From: Micropterix aruncella
Taxonomy: Eukaryota > Arthropoda > Insecta > Lepidoptera > Micropterigidae
Length of the DNA: 64,000 nt
Reading direction: 5' to 3'
Assembly: GCA_944548615.1 (NCBI GenBank)
Contig: OX155954.1
Span: forward strand, 1,345,335-1,409,334
A program made the translations under genes and the position numbers. Of the stretch, positions 11,383 to 25,019 are shown in pieces. The first letter of the stretch is position 1, and each line of letters opens with the position of its first letter. Under the pieces are notes generated by a model. The model searched no databases. It had not been told where the DNA came from and saw only the letters and a program-made list of their open reading frames with translations.

Positions 11383-13045
11383 TCATGCTATTTCTGTTAT
11401 AGTCTCCGCCGGCGGCTGACTTCTGCTATTATTTTCCATGTCTTCTGCTATATTTGCCGCTTCTGTGTCGGATTTTTTATTAAATCTAAATAAACGACTT
11501 AGTAAATTATCCCTGTTTTTGGCGCATCGCCGACCGGATCCATTAATTGTGACATCATTAAGTTTTCTGAAAAAAAAGAAAAGGTTCGTTATTTCGGGTG
11601 ATCGAGATTACGTGAAAAGTTGAAGTTACAGGTGCCTCACTGGCTCTTTCGACGCAGTAGGGTTTGAAAAAAGTCGTTGAATACGGCGAGTTTTTGGCAG
11701 AAACTTGCTGGGAAAACTCGTGCGCTCTGGGGGCGGCAGGGGACGCCACCGCCCCTAGAAGTACTTCACTACCCTTCTCCTCTCCTCAGACACTCCCTCC
11801 TTTACCTTCCTCCAATTCACTACCTCCTAAACATCCCTCCCCGGAACCTACCTCCCTAAGTGTATTTCTCCGTTCGTACACCCTCATTTAAACTAACCCT
11901 CTCTTTCTTGATTACACCCCAGAACGAGCGACAACAAAAAATCCCGTAATCATTTGTTCATGTTTTCAGTCTCTATGTTGTACCATGTGTATGTAACTGT
12001 GATATCCCTTGTCTTTGTTCGTAAATTAGATATACTAACAGAAGTCATCCTCTCGTCAACTACATATTTATAAACTGGCACAAAATAATCAGCACCCTAT
12101 CCGAGTGGAGATGCCACAAGGAAAAGAAGAATAATAAGGTGTTTAGTGAAACACCTATTTTAGTGAAAATAAAGTCACTAGTCTTCTACCACTAGTATTT
12201 TTAAACCAATTACCAGTGATATTATTTTGACAGATTTACTGTTGTGACTTATCAGTTTTCACAAGTTACTCGTTTTACTAATAAATGACATGAAATTTTC
12301 CCCCAGCTCCAAAGGTGGGGAATTCGAATAATTTCGCATTATTGTTTAGCCAGAGTTTACCATGTGGTCCACTTGATAATTAATTAGTAAGATTCGTATT
12401 CTCTTCCTTAAGGGATCCCTCATCTCAAGTGCACATTAACTTGGCCGATTACTATTCAGAAACCATACTTAAGTAGCCACTCAAATAGGCCACTCGAGTG
12501 TGACCTTAAAGGAGACAACTTCCATATATTTTTGTATTCATAGACGGTACGGAAGGTCGATGTAGTTGTGGTATGTCGAAGTAGCTGAAATGGCTGCCAT
12601 TTCTTAAGTTTTGAACTGTCAAATTTAAGTTATTTTAAAGATTTTTTCGAAAAGTTTTTTTCTAGACGCGACGGGAATTCCCTTGGCAGAGACGTAACAG
12701 ACACACAGTGCGCACGCGTTCAAAAATCAACTTAGAATGCGTTCCAAAATCGAATGAACAATCGATGGCACGACGCATGCGCCCTGGATGCTATGGTGCT
12801 ATAGTAAAACAAGTTTTTTTTCATCACCTAAATTTACCTGCCCCTTAAATTGCCGCCGACATATACCCCGGTTTGTCTCCCCTGAAATCAGGGCTATAGA
12901 TAGGAGACACTTACTGATGAATAGTATCGATGACTACCGCTATGGCGAATATGGAGAGGATCACAACCATCACCAGGACAATGATGCAGACGAGAGTCGA
13001 CGTGGAGATGCTATCAGTGCCGCCTCCGGATGTCAAGGTAGACAT
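11383..13045 (-). CDS. Small single-pass membrane protein, two coding exons, 104 aa
   Basis: Exon 1 (12915-13045) starts at an ATG with a fair context (CAACGATGT). It encodes a Ser/Thr/Gly-rich N-terminus (residues 1-17) and one very hydrophobic helix (about 18-40, LVCIIVLVMVVILSIFAIAV). It ends two bases into a codon at a GTAAGT donor (complement of 12909-12914). Exon 2 (11383-11566) follows an excellent acceptor (TTTTTTTTCAG), supplies the missing base (CAA, Gln) and stays open for 60 codons to the TGA at 11383. It reads KLNDVTINGSGRRCAKNRDN, then a basic stretch and an acidic Ser/Pro-rich tail. If exon 1 instead used its terminal CAG, TAA would follow at once, so splicing is the better reading. 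An acceptor (CTCTTTCGCAG) just before 13077 implies an upstream, probably untranslated, exon. I do not recognise the family; topology suggests a short outside and a basic inside. Not a known transposon domain. Confidence 0.6.
11567..12914. other. Intron of the small membrane gene
   Basis: Contains CpG-bearing sequence at 12660-12790 (GTGCGCACGCG) and a pyrimidine-rich + strand patch at 11760-11860, but no supported coding exon or clear transposon. Confidence 0.4.
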
Positions 13046-13564
13046 CGTTGAGGTCAGCTGCTCCGCTATTGTTTGACCTGCGAAAGAGAACGCAAGCTCT
13101 ATAGAAATTTCTATTTTCAGCACTGTCACCCACCTTGAGGTCACATAACAAATTTTTAATCTGTAAACGAGTCATTATTCTCTTATTTGTGTATTTCAAT
13201 AACAATAACATTTACTTATTTAAGTTATTTATATGTTTGTGATTTATCTATGCAATAGATTAGGTAGGCATTCATTTCATCGTCTTGAATAATCAATTGC
13301 TTTGAAGAGGTACGCAGGTTGTTAGTTCTTCACCGCTGCCACAAAGGACCAAAAGTATTTATTTAAACAAAGCAATATTGTAGCATTCGCCTAAACTCAC
13401 TTCCAAAAAGACAATGTTATATATGGATATACCTACATGGATAATACATGTTCCAAATAATACGTGGTCATCACCGATCCACTGATCACAGACCTACTAC
13501 ATCCTGAAGCTATAAATAAAAATACAAGTATATTATGAATTCATATTAACAATATACAAGGTTA

Positions 13565-13990
13565 TTATAAGCATTGATTAAATACGGTATTAGATTGCGT
13601 AACTCTTTACGATTTCGGAACCCTTCCGATACGGTGAAATGCATGTGGCGCTGATAGCATTGTAGGCCAAACTAATAGCAGTTTATTTGGTCTCTCTATC
13701 TATAACAACATGTATAAATAATGTTTTTTTTTATAAAAGGCGGATTGAGTACAAAAAACTAAATAATTTAAACAACGATGACAATAATAACATTAAACTA
13801 TAGTGCCATCTATCGCATTTTTATATAGAGTGATTTCATCATAGAAAAATACCATTATAATTAATACGGAGTAAATACGGAGAGATAGAATGCAATCTAT
13901 CAATCTGTCTGAACATAAACGTGCGTAATTAATACGCATTGAAACAAACACCAAATTAAAAATACGGTATTACAACTATTAACAAGTAAA
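13565..13990 (+). repeat. Interspersed repeat family Y, copy 1
   Basis: Shares with 19610-20010 and 62885-63100 a block with ATTGC-TCAA-C, the GGCGCTGATAGCATTG-type segment, and (with the 19.9-kb copy) a later AGTGCCATCT and ACGGAGAGATA. No coding potential; class unknown. Confidence 0.6.
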
Positions 13991-13991
13991 T

Positions 13992-14365
13992 ATATTGAAA
14001 AGAATAAAAAACACGACTGTCGTTACAGAAAGAAAACTATTGTATTTATAATTATTTTTAATGTGGTTTATGGTATTTATCCATATAGATGTATGTTTCC
14101 GGAATGTACTCAATCAGACCTTACATTTGACACAAAACACGATATATTTATGTTAACTTATTAATATTTGGACATTTAGACAACGATTTACTTATAATTT
14201 ATACAGTTAAGCTAACCCTGTGACACTCGGGATGACATTACGATTCTACCAATATCACACATTTTTAAATCGGTTCAAGCATTTAGAAGCTATAGTGGAA
14301 TAAAGAAACGGAAAACATACATATATGAACCCTGAACGCATTACACTCCTTTTTTGTTGGGCAAT
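13992..14365 (+). repeat. Interspersed repeat family X, copy 1 (~375 bp)
   Basis: Five copies occur in the window: 13992-14365, 19165-19531, 23765-24165 (+), and 50595-50975 and 59449-60475 (-). Conserved landmarks in order: CACGACTGTCGTTACAGAAAG, TGACACTCGGGATGACAT, TAGAAG, GTGGAATAAAGAAACGG, and the sharp end ACTCCTTTTTTGTTGGGCA. It has no terminal inverted repeat or poly(A) that I can see. Confidence 0.75.
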
Positions 14366-16288
14366 GGTGTAAAAATTAGGACGATTTAAACATAAAAGCG
14401 CCTAATTATTATGAATTGCAACCTGTACAGCAAATTTAAATTTACGTTTTTATCTAAATAATATTAAAATAATAGGAGCTAAGAATTAAAAATTCGTGTT
14501 ACTATATAATTATTTTGTTCAGTTTTCTCTGCCTCTTGCCAGAACCTGCACATTTTAGTGTCCCGAAGCTTAAGAGCCGTATTACAAAATAGCGTAGGTA
14601 TTCTTTTAAAATAAGTTGAAAAAATGAACGCATTTTTTTTTGGATGTAACTATAAAAGATAGGATAAATAAATAAATAAATAAATAAATAACTATTCAAC
14701 CCTGGGAGAAAAACCGCGGCACTGAGCGCTCTTCTCTTGCGCAAGCAAATATATACACAATTTCTAATTGTTTTTTGCAGTGTTTTATCCTTTCTAATGA
14801 CAATAATTTATATTATGTCGTATTGCTAAAAGAGTGAACTTTAATATAGTATAAGTATTATATAAGAATCTTATTTTATTTCTGAGAAAATTAGAATGAT
14901 ACAGGAAGATTTTTTTTTAATTTTGTGTAATTGTAAGTAATGTATACCTTGGATATGTGGTCAAAAAACGAAAAAATAAAGCCGTAGTGTACATCAAGAA
15001 TACATGACGGACATAAAAAAAAATAGTTTACGGTTTTCGTTGTAGTGATATTACTGTATTAAGGAGCTCAAAGTTTGCCTTCCGAGCGTTTTACGAATAA
15101 CGACTTTCGGAAAATGGGCTGAATAAGTAAATAATATTCGTTACATCTAAAATTAAAGGCCGCTATGGTCAACATCAAGAAATGGTCCAGGTAATTCAGT
15201 AATTAAAGTTTGTAGAAATCTCTTTATTTCTTGGAATTAGAACGCCAAAAATCCACTTTTCTTGCCTTTCTGGAAAAAATATGTGAACGGGCTCTTAAGG
15301 TTGTACATGGTTTTGGTTTTGAGGGGGTATATACTCAGTCACTTGGATAGCGTAACTAGCAGCAGCTACTTAGAGCAAAAGTTATAAGAATAGTTTGGGT
15401 TTTTTCCTAATTATTTGGTTTTAATGCAGCCTACAGCAATCGCTATCTAATAGATGGTCAATTATTATGAAAAGTTGATAATCACTAAGTTTTATTGTAG
15501 ATTTTAGAAAGACCACTAGAAATACTATGATATTAACGAAAACATAACGTTTTCGTTTTTTTTGCAATTTTTATATTGGTATTTTTTGGGCAAGTATTTT
15601 ATTTATATCTGTATTTATGTATGCATGTATATGTATATAAATACAAATCATCCCCCTTCAATCCCTTCTCCTCCTGATCTCCCACTTTTAGATTATTTAA
15701 ATTAATTAAATTCACATAAAATTGCTAAGCATTTATCATTGAAAACAAGAAAACGGCATTACATAATTTATTGTTACGATCACATATGAAAAATTGAAAA
15801 GCAACGCTGGATCTTTTCTTAATTAAATTTATTTATTTATTTAGTACTTTATTCATTTGTTTTATATACATATAGCCACATTATTAGCAATGTTATAAAG
15901 TAACTCGAAAAAATTTAACACGCAAATGTAGCAAATGGTCAGTGCCCACCTAACTAGGACTGTAATGTTCTGTATCTAGGCGGGTCATAGTAAACAATTA
16001 AAATTAGCGATTTAATTTATACTATGAACTAAATTGACTATTAATTAATTAAATTATAATAAGAACTAAATTGACTAACGTTTTATTTTTAGAAATAATA
16101 AATGTATTTAATCAAAATTTAATATATGATATAATATTATAATCTGCATAAATATTACAATGTATATACCTAATCATATTTATGTAATAATATGGTAAGT
16201 ACATAGATACCTGAATTCGATTATAATAAATAATAAATATATTAAGTTATAAACATATTTATATTAGAATACAATTATTAAAAAAAAA
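14366..16288. other. No gene recognised
   Basis: AT-rich; holds a short (AAAT)n run at about 14667-14692 and scattered repeat-like sequence near 15950. The 80-aa frame at 14502-14744 (-) includes that simple repeat and has no domain. Confidence 0.5.
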
Positions 16289-16289
16289 T

Positions 16290-16883
16290 ACATGTGGCAC
16301 TCGGGGACTGCCGCGGCAAAGCTATTGCATAGCATTTTTTAACAACTTATGCAATTATAATTATTTATTTATTTTATTTATGCAGTATGAAGATTTTTTT
16401 TCTGATATCAGATAACTGCGCTCTATCGAAAAACGTTGAAATTATTCCGAATCGATTCGGAATAATTTAAACGTCTTCCGATAGAGCGCCGCGCACGAAT
16501 TTTATTCGATAAAGCAAACGAACCGGATATTATTCTTTGACTATTCGAAAAAAATCGTAGATAAAAAGATAGATAATTAAACTATGTTTAAAATGGTGCA
16601 GGTTTCATAATAATACGCCAGATAGTATTTGCGTAGTAGTCGTTTTTGTGTTCGGTTAGACCTAATTTCACAAATTAATTACACTATGTCATATAAACAA
16701 AATGTAAAATATTCAAAGCTAAGAATATTAGGAAAATGTTGTTGTTTAACATATATTTTTTTCGAATCGTAAGCAGTACTCGTTTAGACGTAATTATCAG
16801 TTTAAAATAATTAATTTTCGTTAAGATATTTCTTCATTCGGTCGCCGCGCTGGGCCCGCGATAAAAGCTATGCAATAGCTTAA
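16290..16883 (+). mobile_element. HINE/helentron-like element, copy 1
   Basis: Begins TGTGGCACTCGGGGACTGCC and ends GCTATGCAATAGCTTAA. In this copy the central palindrome has shrunk to a perfect 28-bp core (AATTATTCCGAATC and its mirror at about 16440-16470). No open frame. Confidence 0.75.
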
Positions 16884-18368
<1,485 letters not shown>

Positions 18369-18474
18369 TGTTTTATCAAGTTGAACAACAAGTACCCTAT
18401 GTATGTTGTTTAACAAATCAAGTTGCTACTGCGTGTATTATTGTTAAAGTCATCGTGCCCGGTGTCATGCATAT

Positions 18475-18800
18475 ATCATCCATCGCTCTCTGCAGGAAAA
18501 GTTTTAATTGTTTGGCATCCTTAAAATGGGTGACTCAGAACGAGCAAACAGACAACTTTTGAAAAAAAAATTGTGAAAAGATAAAAAAAGTTTTTTTTTT
18601 GGAAAATTGAACAACCTTACTTTGAATAAACGTTTGACAACCGTTGAGCGCAGCGACATCTAGCGGTAGGTAAAACACCGCAAGCAAAGAATATTTGCGA
18701 TATTTTGCCTACCGCTAGATGGCGCATTGCTGAGTGTTTGATAGTTTTAATCGTTAGTACGGCAACCTAATGCCGTACTGACGATAACGAAATAAAATTA
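18475..18800. mobile_element. Palindromic MITE (TACCGCTAGATGGCGC family), copy 1
   Basis: Carries an internal inverted repeat, CATCTAGCGGTAGGTAAAA with its mirror, at about 18656-18725, flanked by GGGTGACTCAGAACGAGCAA. Two more copies lie at 20824-21208 and 28725-29010. Confidence 0.65.
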
Positions 18801-19164
18801 CATCACTTACACTACTTAAAAACATCTCGTGAATAAAGTTATTCAGTTTATTCCATCGCGTAAAAGTTTGCAGCTTATAGCGACGATATTAAGAATTATT
18901 ATTTTATGAAAAAAAGAATCTATGAATAACACATATTCAAAGAAACCTGACGAAATACCGAATCACGTCAGTTGTGACGTCACAAATCTAAACCCGTACT
19001 GTGGACTTATTTTGCATGTTTTTCGTTTTAATTTAACACCAAACAGCTATGTTAAATTTTAATATCTCCATAACAGAGCTGCATAATTGTGTTGTTTTAA
19101 TGCTCAATTAAGGAATCAATAGACATCCAAACCCATAGACATTAAGAAAAAACAAGTTATTATA

Positions 19165-19531
19165 TTAAAAAAATTAAAAAAACACAACTGTCGTTACAGA
19201 AAGTGAACTGTTGTATTTATAATTATTTTTATTAAGTTTTTTTTATGAAATATTTTTGGTTTATGTATTTATTCTCATACATCGATACATGAATATTTCC
19301 GGAATGTACTAAATCAGACCTTTTATTTGACACTAAACATTTGAAATATTTATGTTAATTTATTGACATTTGGACTTTTGGATTTTTAGACAACTATTTA
19401 CTTGATATTTAAACAGTTAAGGTAACAATCTACTAAATCGCTTCGAAGCGTTTAGAAGTTACAGTGGAATAAAGAAACGGAAAACATACATAGATGAACC
19501 CTGAACACATTACACTCCTTTTTTGTCGGGC
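19165..19531 (+). repeat. Repeat family X, copy 2
   Basis: Same landmarks as copy 1, including CAACTGTCGTTACAGAAAGT and the ACTCCTTTTTTGTCGGGCAG end. Confidence 0.75.
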
Positions 19532-19609
19532 AGCTGTGTAAAAAGTATTTCTGAAAAAGTGCTTCTTATAATCTTTAAACAATCGCCGATTCGCCTATTT
19601 TATAATAAA

Positions 19610-20010
19610 AACAGTTCATTTGCTAATCAAAGTCTCTGTACCTTCAACAGTAACCATGTCGGCTTTGAAAGAAAAGTCTCTAGCACAATCGATTATAATA
19701 TGGATTATTATAAATTGGATAATATTCATAGATTGCTCAATGCCATAGTACGTTTTTGCCACACTTCTTCGCCGGCGCTTTGCAGGTGGCACCGATAGCA
19801 TTGTCGGGCGAAGTTTCGTCAGACAATGCTCAAAATAAATTGTTGTTAGTTAAACGCAAATTATTTGGCCAGCTGTAATGACATTGATAATGAATGTCTT
19901 TTTTTATAAAGGACTGCTAGATTATAAAAACCTATTATTTAACCAATGATAACAATATTAACATCCAATTATTAGTGCCATCTTTTGCTAATAATACGGA
20001 GAGATAAGAA
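19610..20010 (+). repeat. Repeat family Y, copy 2
   Basis: Matches copy 1 around GATTGCTCAATGCCATAGTA, GGTGGCACCGATAGCATTG and AGTGCCATCTTTTGC. It follows family X here, whereas at 13.5 kb it precedes it. Confidence 0.55.
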
Positions 20011-20019
20011 TGCCTACAT

Positions 20020-20404
20020 TAGTATATTCAAACAATACGGATATTATCCCGACTTATACCCTACTAGTTTTCTCCTAGGCATGGTGGGCTATAACTCTCT
20101 TAAGTTGCGTAGAGAAATGCTCGCCATAGCCTACGTTTTCAAGCTGATCCGGGGACGAGTTGATAATCCTAGTCTCTTGTTCCGAACAATTATAATCGTG
20201 CTCGCACTCATAATCTATTTGCGGACCCGTCCTCGAGCACCAACCTAAGTCGATGGAGTCTGCTTACCTGTGCTTTGCGTCACATAAATGCGCTATTTTC
20301 GACAGCGTCAGACTTTGATATTTTTACAGCGAGCCCGCATCACTTTGTAAGGACGCAAGTCTTGTTTGTTCCGAGTGTTGTGCGAATGAACATCCGAATT
20401 AGTT
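20020..20404 (+). pseudogene. LINE (Jockey-like) ORF2 C-terminal relic
   Basis: Reads as the tail of a non-LTR reverse transcriptase: YGYYPDLYPTSFLLGMVGYN, then LRREMLAIAYVFKLIRGRVD-NPSLL. After a frame change near 20250-20290 comes ALFSTASDFDIFTAS and a stop at about 20404. The RT core is absent and the frame is broken. Confidence 0.6.
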
Positions 20405-20823
20405 AGAGTGGTGCTGATGTTTTTTCTTGCATAAATAACAACATGGTATATATAAGCGGCATACATTATCATCTATATATTATTTGAAATAGCTAACACA
20501 CCTACTAACTGAATTACCGCAAAGAAATTAAAAATACTTTGCGAATCATACGTTGTTTTATTTCTAAAACCAATTATAGAAGCTAAATATTTGCCTGCGT
20601 TTGAGATAAGGGTTTATTATACTAAGCGTGTTGACGCTAGTTTTTGTGATTTTAGTTTATCTCGGATATTGACTTTTTTTATAATGGGATTTATAATGCC
20701 TTCTTCTATTAATAAGTAAGCTGAATACTCCGCAACAAACAATATATATTTTTCAAGAAGATGTTGGTGATGCCCGAAAGGTGGCATATTGCTATGGCAG
20801 TCTAGGCCAGAAAAAATATCATA
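20405..20823. other. No gene recognised
   Basis: AT-rich with no supported frame. Confidence 0.4.
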
Positions 20824-21208
20824 TACAAAGTGAGTTTTAATTAACCGGCATTCTTCAAAGAGGTTAATTAGTAAAGCAGGTAAACAAATTTTAGCACAAA
20901 AAAAAATATTTTCTTTTTAAATTTTTTTTTTATTTGAAAATTTGAAGAACGACAAGCGCTTCAGCGCGTTGCGCCATCTAGCGGTAGGTAAAATATCGTT
21001 AATAAACAATATTAACGACATTTTACATACCGCTAGATAGCGCATCGTCGTCAGCGTTTTTTGTACTATTTTTCTGTAAATATTTTATTTCAAAAATTAA
21101 AAAAAAATGTTTTTTTATTTTTCTACACACTTTTATTAAAAGTTGCTTACTTGCTCGTCCTGATTCACCCCCTTCAAGAATGCGGGTAATTAAAACTCAT
21201 CCTGTATA
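20824..21208. mobile_element. Palindromic MITE, copy 2, with terminal inverted repeats
   Basis: Left end TACAAAGTGAGTTTTAATTA pairs with right end read inward, TACAGGATGAGTTTTAATTA, each next to TA, as for Tc1/mariner-type elements. The central inverted repeat GCCATCTAGCGGTAGGTAAA pairs with its mirror at 21030-21045. No coding capacity. Confidence 0.7.
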
Positions 21209-21650
21209 AGAATAAGAAGTATGTCGAAGTGTGGAATCCGTACTTTAGGAATGATAAAGAGCACATGGAAAGAGTTCAGAGAAGAGCAACGGTTAAAGTT
21301 GGAGCTATTGCTGAGGAGCAAACCGTACGAAGTACGACTGAAAGAAAGAGAAAAACTGAGATTAGAGGAACCTAGGCAGCGAGGAGATCTAATAGAAACT
21401 TACAAAATGCTTTACGGTTATTATAGTGTGCCCAACCTCGAGACCATGTATATATACTATGAACACTAACAAGCAACTGCGTGAACACTCGTTGAAGCTG
21501 AATAAAGCGATTACAGCATCGAACCCTAGGAAACACTTTTTGACAATTCGTGTAGTGGATGCTTGAAATGCATTGCCAGAGGAAGTGATCAGTGATATCT
21601 CTGTCAATAGTTTCAAAACAAGCGGGACATTATTCTTAATGTAAAACAGT
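21209..21650 (+). pseudogene. CR1-type LINE ORF2 C-terminal relic
   Basis: Three registers together give a CR1-clade tail. First YVEVWNPYFRNDKEHMERVQ, then PYEVRLKEREKLRLEEPRQR-GDLIETYKMLYGYY, then FFTIRVVDA*NALPEEVIS-DISVNSFK with an in-frame stop. These match the end of the thumb region and the terminal FF..R..NAWN.LP motif. Frameshifts and stops make it inactive. Confidence 0.75.
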
Positions 21651-21719
21651 CACACGTTTAAAAGCAAGTATAGAATAGACTACAATTTATTGTGCTATAA
21701 CACTGGTTTTATAAAAAAA

Positions 21720-21950
21720 GGACAATTTACGCACAAATAGCGGACTTATCGCTATAGCCATATCTTACAGTCAACCATTATCTTACAGTCAACAAGTGAA
21801 AATGAAAATAAAAAAAAGAAAAAAAATACCTTTATTGTACTAACAAAAATAATTACATTGGTAAAGAAATTCTATTTTAACTTAGTACAAACGGCGGGCT
21901 TATCGTTTCGCGATTTCTTACAGCCAACCGTGTAATATTAAATAAAAGTA
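21720..21950 (+). repeat. Interspersed repeat with GGGCTTATCG...CAGCCAACC motif
   Basis: Two related units (AGCGGACTTATCG...TTACAGTCAACC and GGCGGGCTTATCG...TTACAGCCAACC) lie here; a third is at 47960-48050. Probably a retroposon 3' end; class uncertain. Confidence 0.45.
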
Positions 21951-21954
21951 ACAA

Positions 21955-22032
21955 TACAGCTCACATACATATACACATAAATAGACATATACATACATCC
22001 AAACATACATACACATACATACATACATAAAA
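21955..22032. repeat. (ACAT)n-like microsatellite
   Basis: Degenerate ACAT/ATAC tetranucleotides. Confidence 0.85.
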
Positions 22033-22119
22033 AATATAATTTACAAGTGCATGTGATATACACACATCGACCTTAAGCTGCTAGTGTATAATATAATAAT
22101 AATAATAATAGATAATGGT

Positions 22120-22275
22120 ATCGATTGCGTTTCTTTGTGAACTAAAATCGGAAGTTAGTTCGTGTGGACGAGACAGGGCCATACGCTAGAGCAGAATGTG
22201 AAATGAACGGTTGTCACTTTTTTGCATTAAAACTAGAGAAAAAACGCAATCGAGACCAATATAATCGTATATTGA
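22120..22275. mobile_element. Short MITE with CGATTGCGTTTCTT ends
   Basis: The left CGATTGCGTTTCTTTGTGAA pairs with the right AAAAAACGCAATCG. The interior (GAGCAGAATGTGAAATGAACGG) recurs at 57100-57135 and a partial copy is at 23065-23140. Confidence 0.65.
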
Positions 22276-23159
22276 TCGTTATCAGAGACATCTGTTGCAT
22301 TTCAATGGCAATGATTAACATTTCGATAAAAACCGATTTGTTTGAAATTTAATTCCTAAATTAGCTACAGCAACGAAAAGGAGAGTCATATTTAAATATG
22401 ACTAAACAATTAATTGCACTTTAAATATAATCAACAAAAAATATTTTATTACAAAAATATAATTACATTTTTTTATACATTTTTTTCGCATAGATGACAT
22501 AATATATTGTACAATAATACCTAACGCTATCGAGGCCTAATCTCTCCAATCCTTTTTGATACCTATCTAGCTAGGTAAGGATATATTTTTCGTTAAGGCA
22601 CCAAAGACTTTCATCTTAAATATGATGCCACTAACTTCGTTTGATCGTTTTCATAAAAAAAAACTTTCGTTTTCGTGATATTAATTATTCAGTTTAGATT
22701 TTTATTTATTGATATTTATTGAATTTTAATCACACTTGGGCCCATAAAAGAATGATTTTGTTGATGTTTCATTTATTAGCGAAAACGTTATTCAATTCGG
22801 TCTCGAACTTCTCAAATTTTTCCACCGATATTAATCAATCAATCAATCAATTATGTAAGAATGTAGGTAAATTGGTCGCGTAGATTGGTCGCTGCTTTAT
22901 ATTTAGATTTATGTAGTACTCTCGTAGGCAGGATATTTGAGAAATAGTGATATTTTCTGTCAGATACTACAAATATTGTTCAATAAGCCACTTTCTGAAG
23001 TAGTATTTCTGGAATTCTACAAAATAGCAATGGTTATAATAGTTTTAAAAAAAGAGACATATATGGCCGGACTGCGTTTCTTTGTGAACTAAAACTGAAA
23101 TTAGTTCAAGCGAACGAGATAGAGCAATACGTTAGAGCGTTCGTTGTTTATTCGTCTTC

Positions 23160-23370
23160 TCTATGCTCCGTCCCCTTGCACAGCACAATCAATGCTGCGG
23201 AGCATGAATTTTGCGTTCAAAGATATTTTCAGTACATTTTTATCCGTTTTTTTGAGAGCCCATATTTCTGAAGCGTAAGTTAAAACTGATCTAATGAGTG
23301 TATTCTAGAAGGTTGCCTTCATCCCACGGTATAGCAGACGGGATTTCATTTGAGAGTGGAGTCAGAAATA
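23160..23370 (-). pseudogene. RTE-type LINE reverse transcriptase relic
   Basis: The complement reads VLTYASEIWALKKTDKNVLK followed by IFERKI, a sequence typical of the RT C-terminal region in RTE-like endonuclease-reverse transcriptases. It is preceded by NTLIRS and a broken KSRLLYRGMKATF. Several stops and shifts. Confidence 0.6.
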
Positions 23371-23764
23371 ACACCTATCTCCATCTATCGGTCATTTCCG
23401 GTATCAGTCAACAGTCGTAGAAGCCAATTTGCTTATTTAATTTCCAAGAATAATCTAATCAACTCAGGATTTTACGACATACCATATTAGAATACAATTC
23501 CAGTTAGTTAATGACAAACACAATTAATTCATATTCATTAGGTTGATTGCTAGAAGGCAGTGCCGAACTGGGACCTAAAAGCGGACTGGTTATTTATTAG
23601 ACGGTAGGCCCTCTAAAAAAAAAAGGTCATAATGAAAAAAATGTGATTAAAATGATTAACATCGTTTTTAAATAAAAACACATTCCTATTTAGGTCTTGA
23701 GATATGAGAAATAGACCTCTGTACGCTTCCCAATAAAATCATTAGTTAAAAACAAGTCAACATA

Positions 23765-24165
23765 TCAAAAAGATTAAAAAACACGATTTCTGTTGTAGAA
23801 AGTGACCTACTGTATTTATAATATTTTTTTTCGTTTTTTTTATGTTTTTTATGGTTTATGTATTTATCCATATATATATACATGCATATTTTCGAAATGT
23901 ACTCATTCAGACCTTTCATTTGACATTAAACACGATATATTTATGTTAATGTACATTTGGACATTTGTACATTTGGACATTTTAATAACTACTTACTTGA
24001 TATTTAGACAGATAAGGAACCCTATGACACTCGGGATGACATAACGATTCTAACAATACTACACACTTCTAAATCAGTTCTAGCGTTTAGAAGTTATGGT
24101 GGAATCAAGAAACGGAGAACATACATAGATGAAATCTGAACACATACTCCTTTTTTATTGGGCAG
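23765..24165 (+). repeat. Repeat family X, copy 3
   Basis: Carries CACTCGGGATGACATAACGA and the ACTCCTTTTTTATTGGGCAG end. Confidence 0.75.
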
Positions 24166-24901
24166 ACCTGTAATAAATGCAATGTATTAAAACCGGGCTA
24201 GTGATCACAGTGGCTGGCGGACAGTTAGTTACATAAAGTTACGAGTTTATAGTTTATATAGACAAATAGTTACGAGTTTTCCCAATAGATATTTTTTTCC
24301 TAAGTGCAATAAGTGCAATAAGTGAATTTCAAGGTTTAAATTTAAGTAGGTGAGTACTTAATGATAATTAAAATATCCCATTTTTATGTAAATAAACAAA
24401 ATACGATTGCGTCAAAAGACAAAATGAATCTTATCCAAGTGTCACAAATTACGATTATATTAATAGGTGTAACTTAAAGAATAGTTGGAATATTGTACAA
24501 CAAATTGAAAAGAAAATATACGAATAACAATTAGATCATAGTCATAATATATTAAGGTTTGGTGAATTTAATCTGAACATAATCAAATAAAACAGTTAAA
24601 TGCATTTTTATACACTGTGTTCATTTTAGATATTATAGTTTAAAAATTCATTTTTGTTATAATATGATTTAAAAGTCAACATTTTTTTTTGCCAGAGCTA
24701 TTTAGGCTATTTATCTTAAAGCTATTTCTTCGACTGCAGTTTATTAAAAAAACGAATGCTGTTGATTAAAAACTTTAATCAGTTTTCGCAATTCCCTGTC
24801 TGATTTGCCTATTTTCGAGTGTATTATAGCAGGGGATGTCAGATACCCGGGTAGGTCATTCTTACTTTTTATGAGCATACAACATTCAGATTTTCGGGGT
24901 C

Positions 24902-25005
24902 GGCAGGGATAGGTAATCCAGCATGCTCCATGCTGGATTACGTATCCCTGCTCAAACGTTGATATAACACCTAAGCAATCTTGCTTAGTAGGCATATCAA
25001 CGTGT
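24902..25005. repeat. Two adjacent hairpins
   Basis: First: GCAGGGATAGGTAATCCAGC... pairs across a 3-base loop with ...GCTGGATTACGTATCCCTGC (about 22-bp arms, one mismatch). Second, immediately after: ACGTTGATAT and CCTAAGCAA pair with TTGCTTAG and ATATCAACGT. They have no coding role and resemble a bidirectional terminator or foldback, but no gene abuts them. Confidence 0.7.
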
Positions 25006-25019
25006 CTCTGGCCTGGGCG

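Noticed and set aside
12788..13051. 87-aa + strand frame
   Set aside because: Antisense to the transmembrane exon with good splice sites; its His/Asp-rich composition has no domain.
21961..22030. Possible CRISPR-like direct repeats
   Set aside because: A degenerate tetranucleotide microsatellite without spacers; the genome is eukaryotic.
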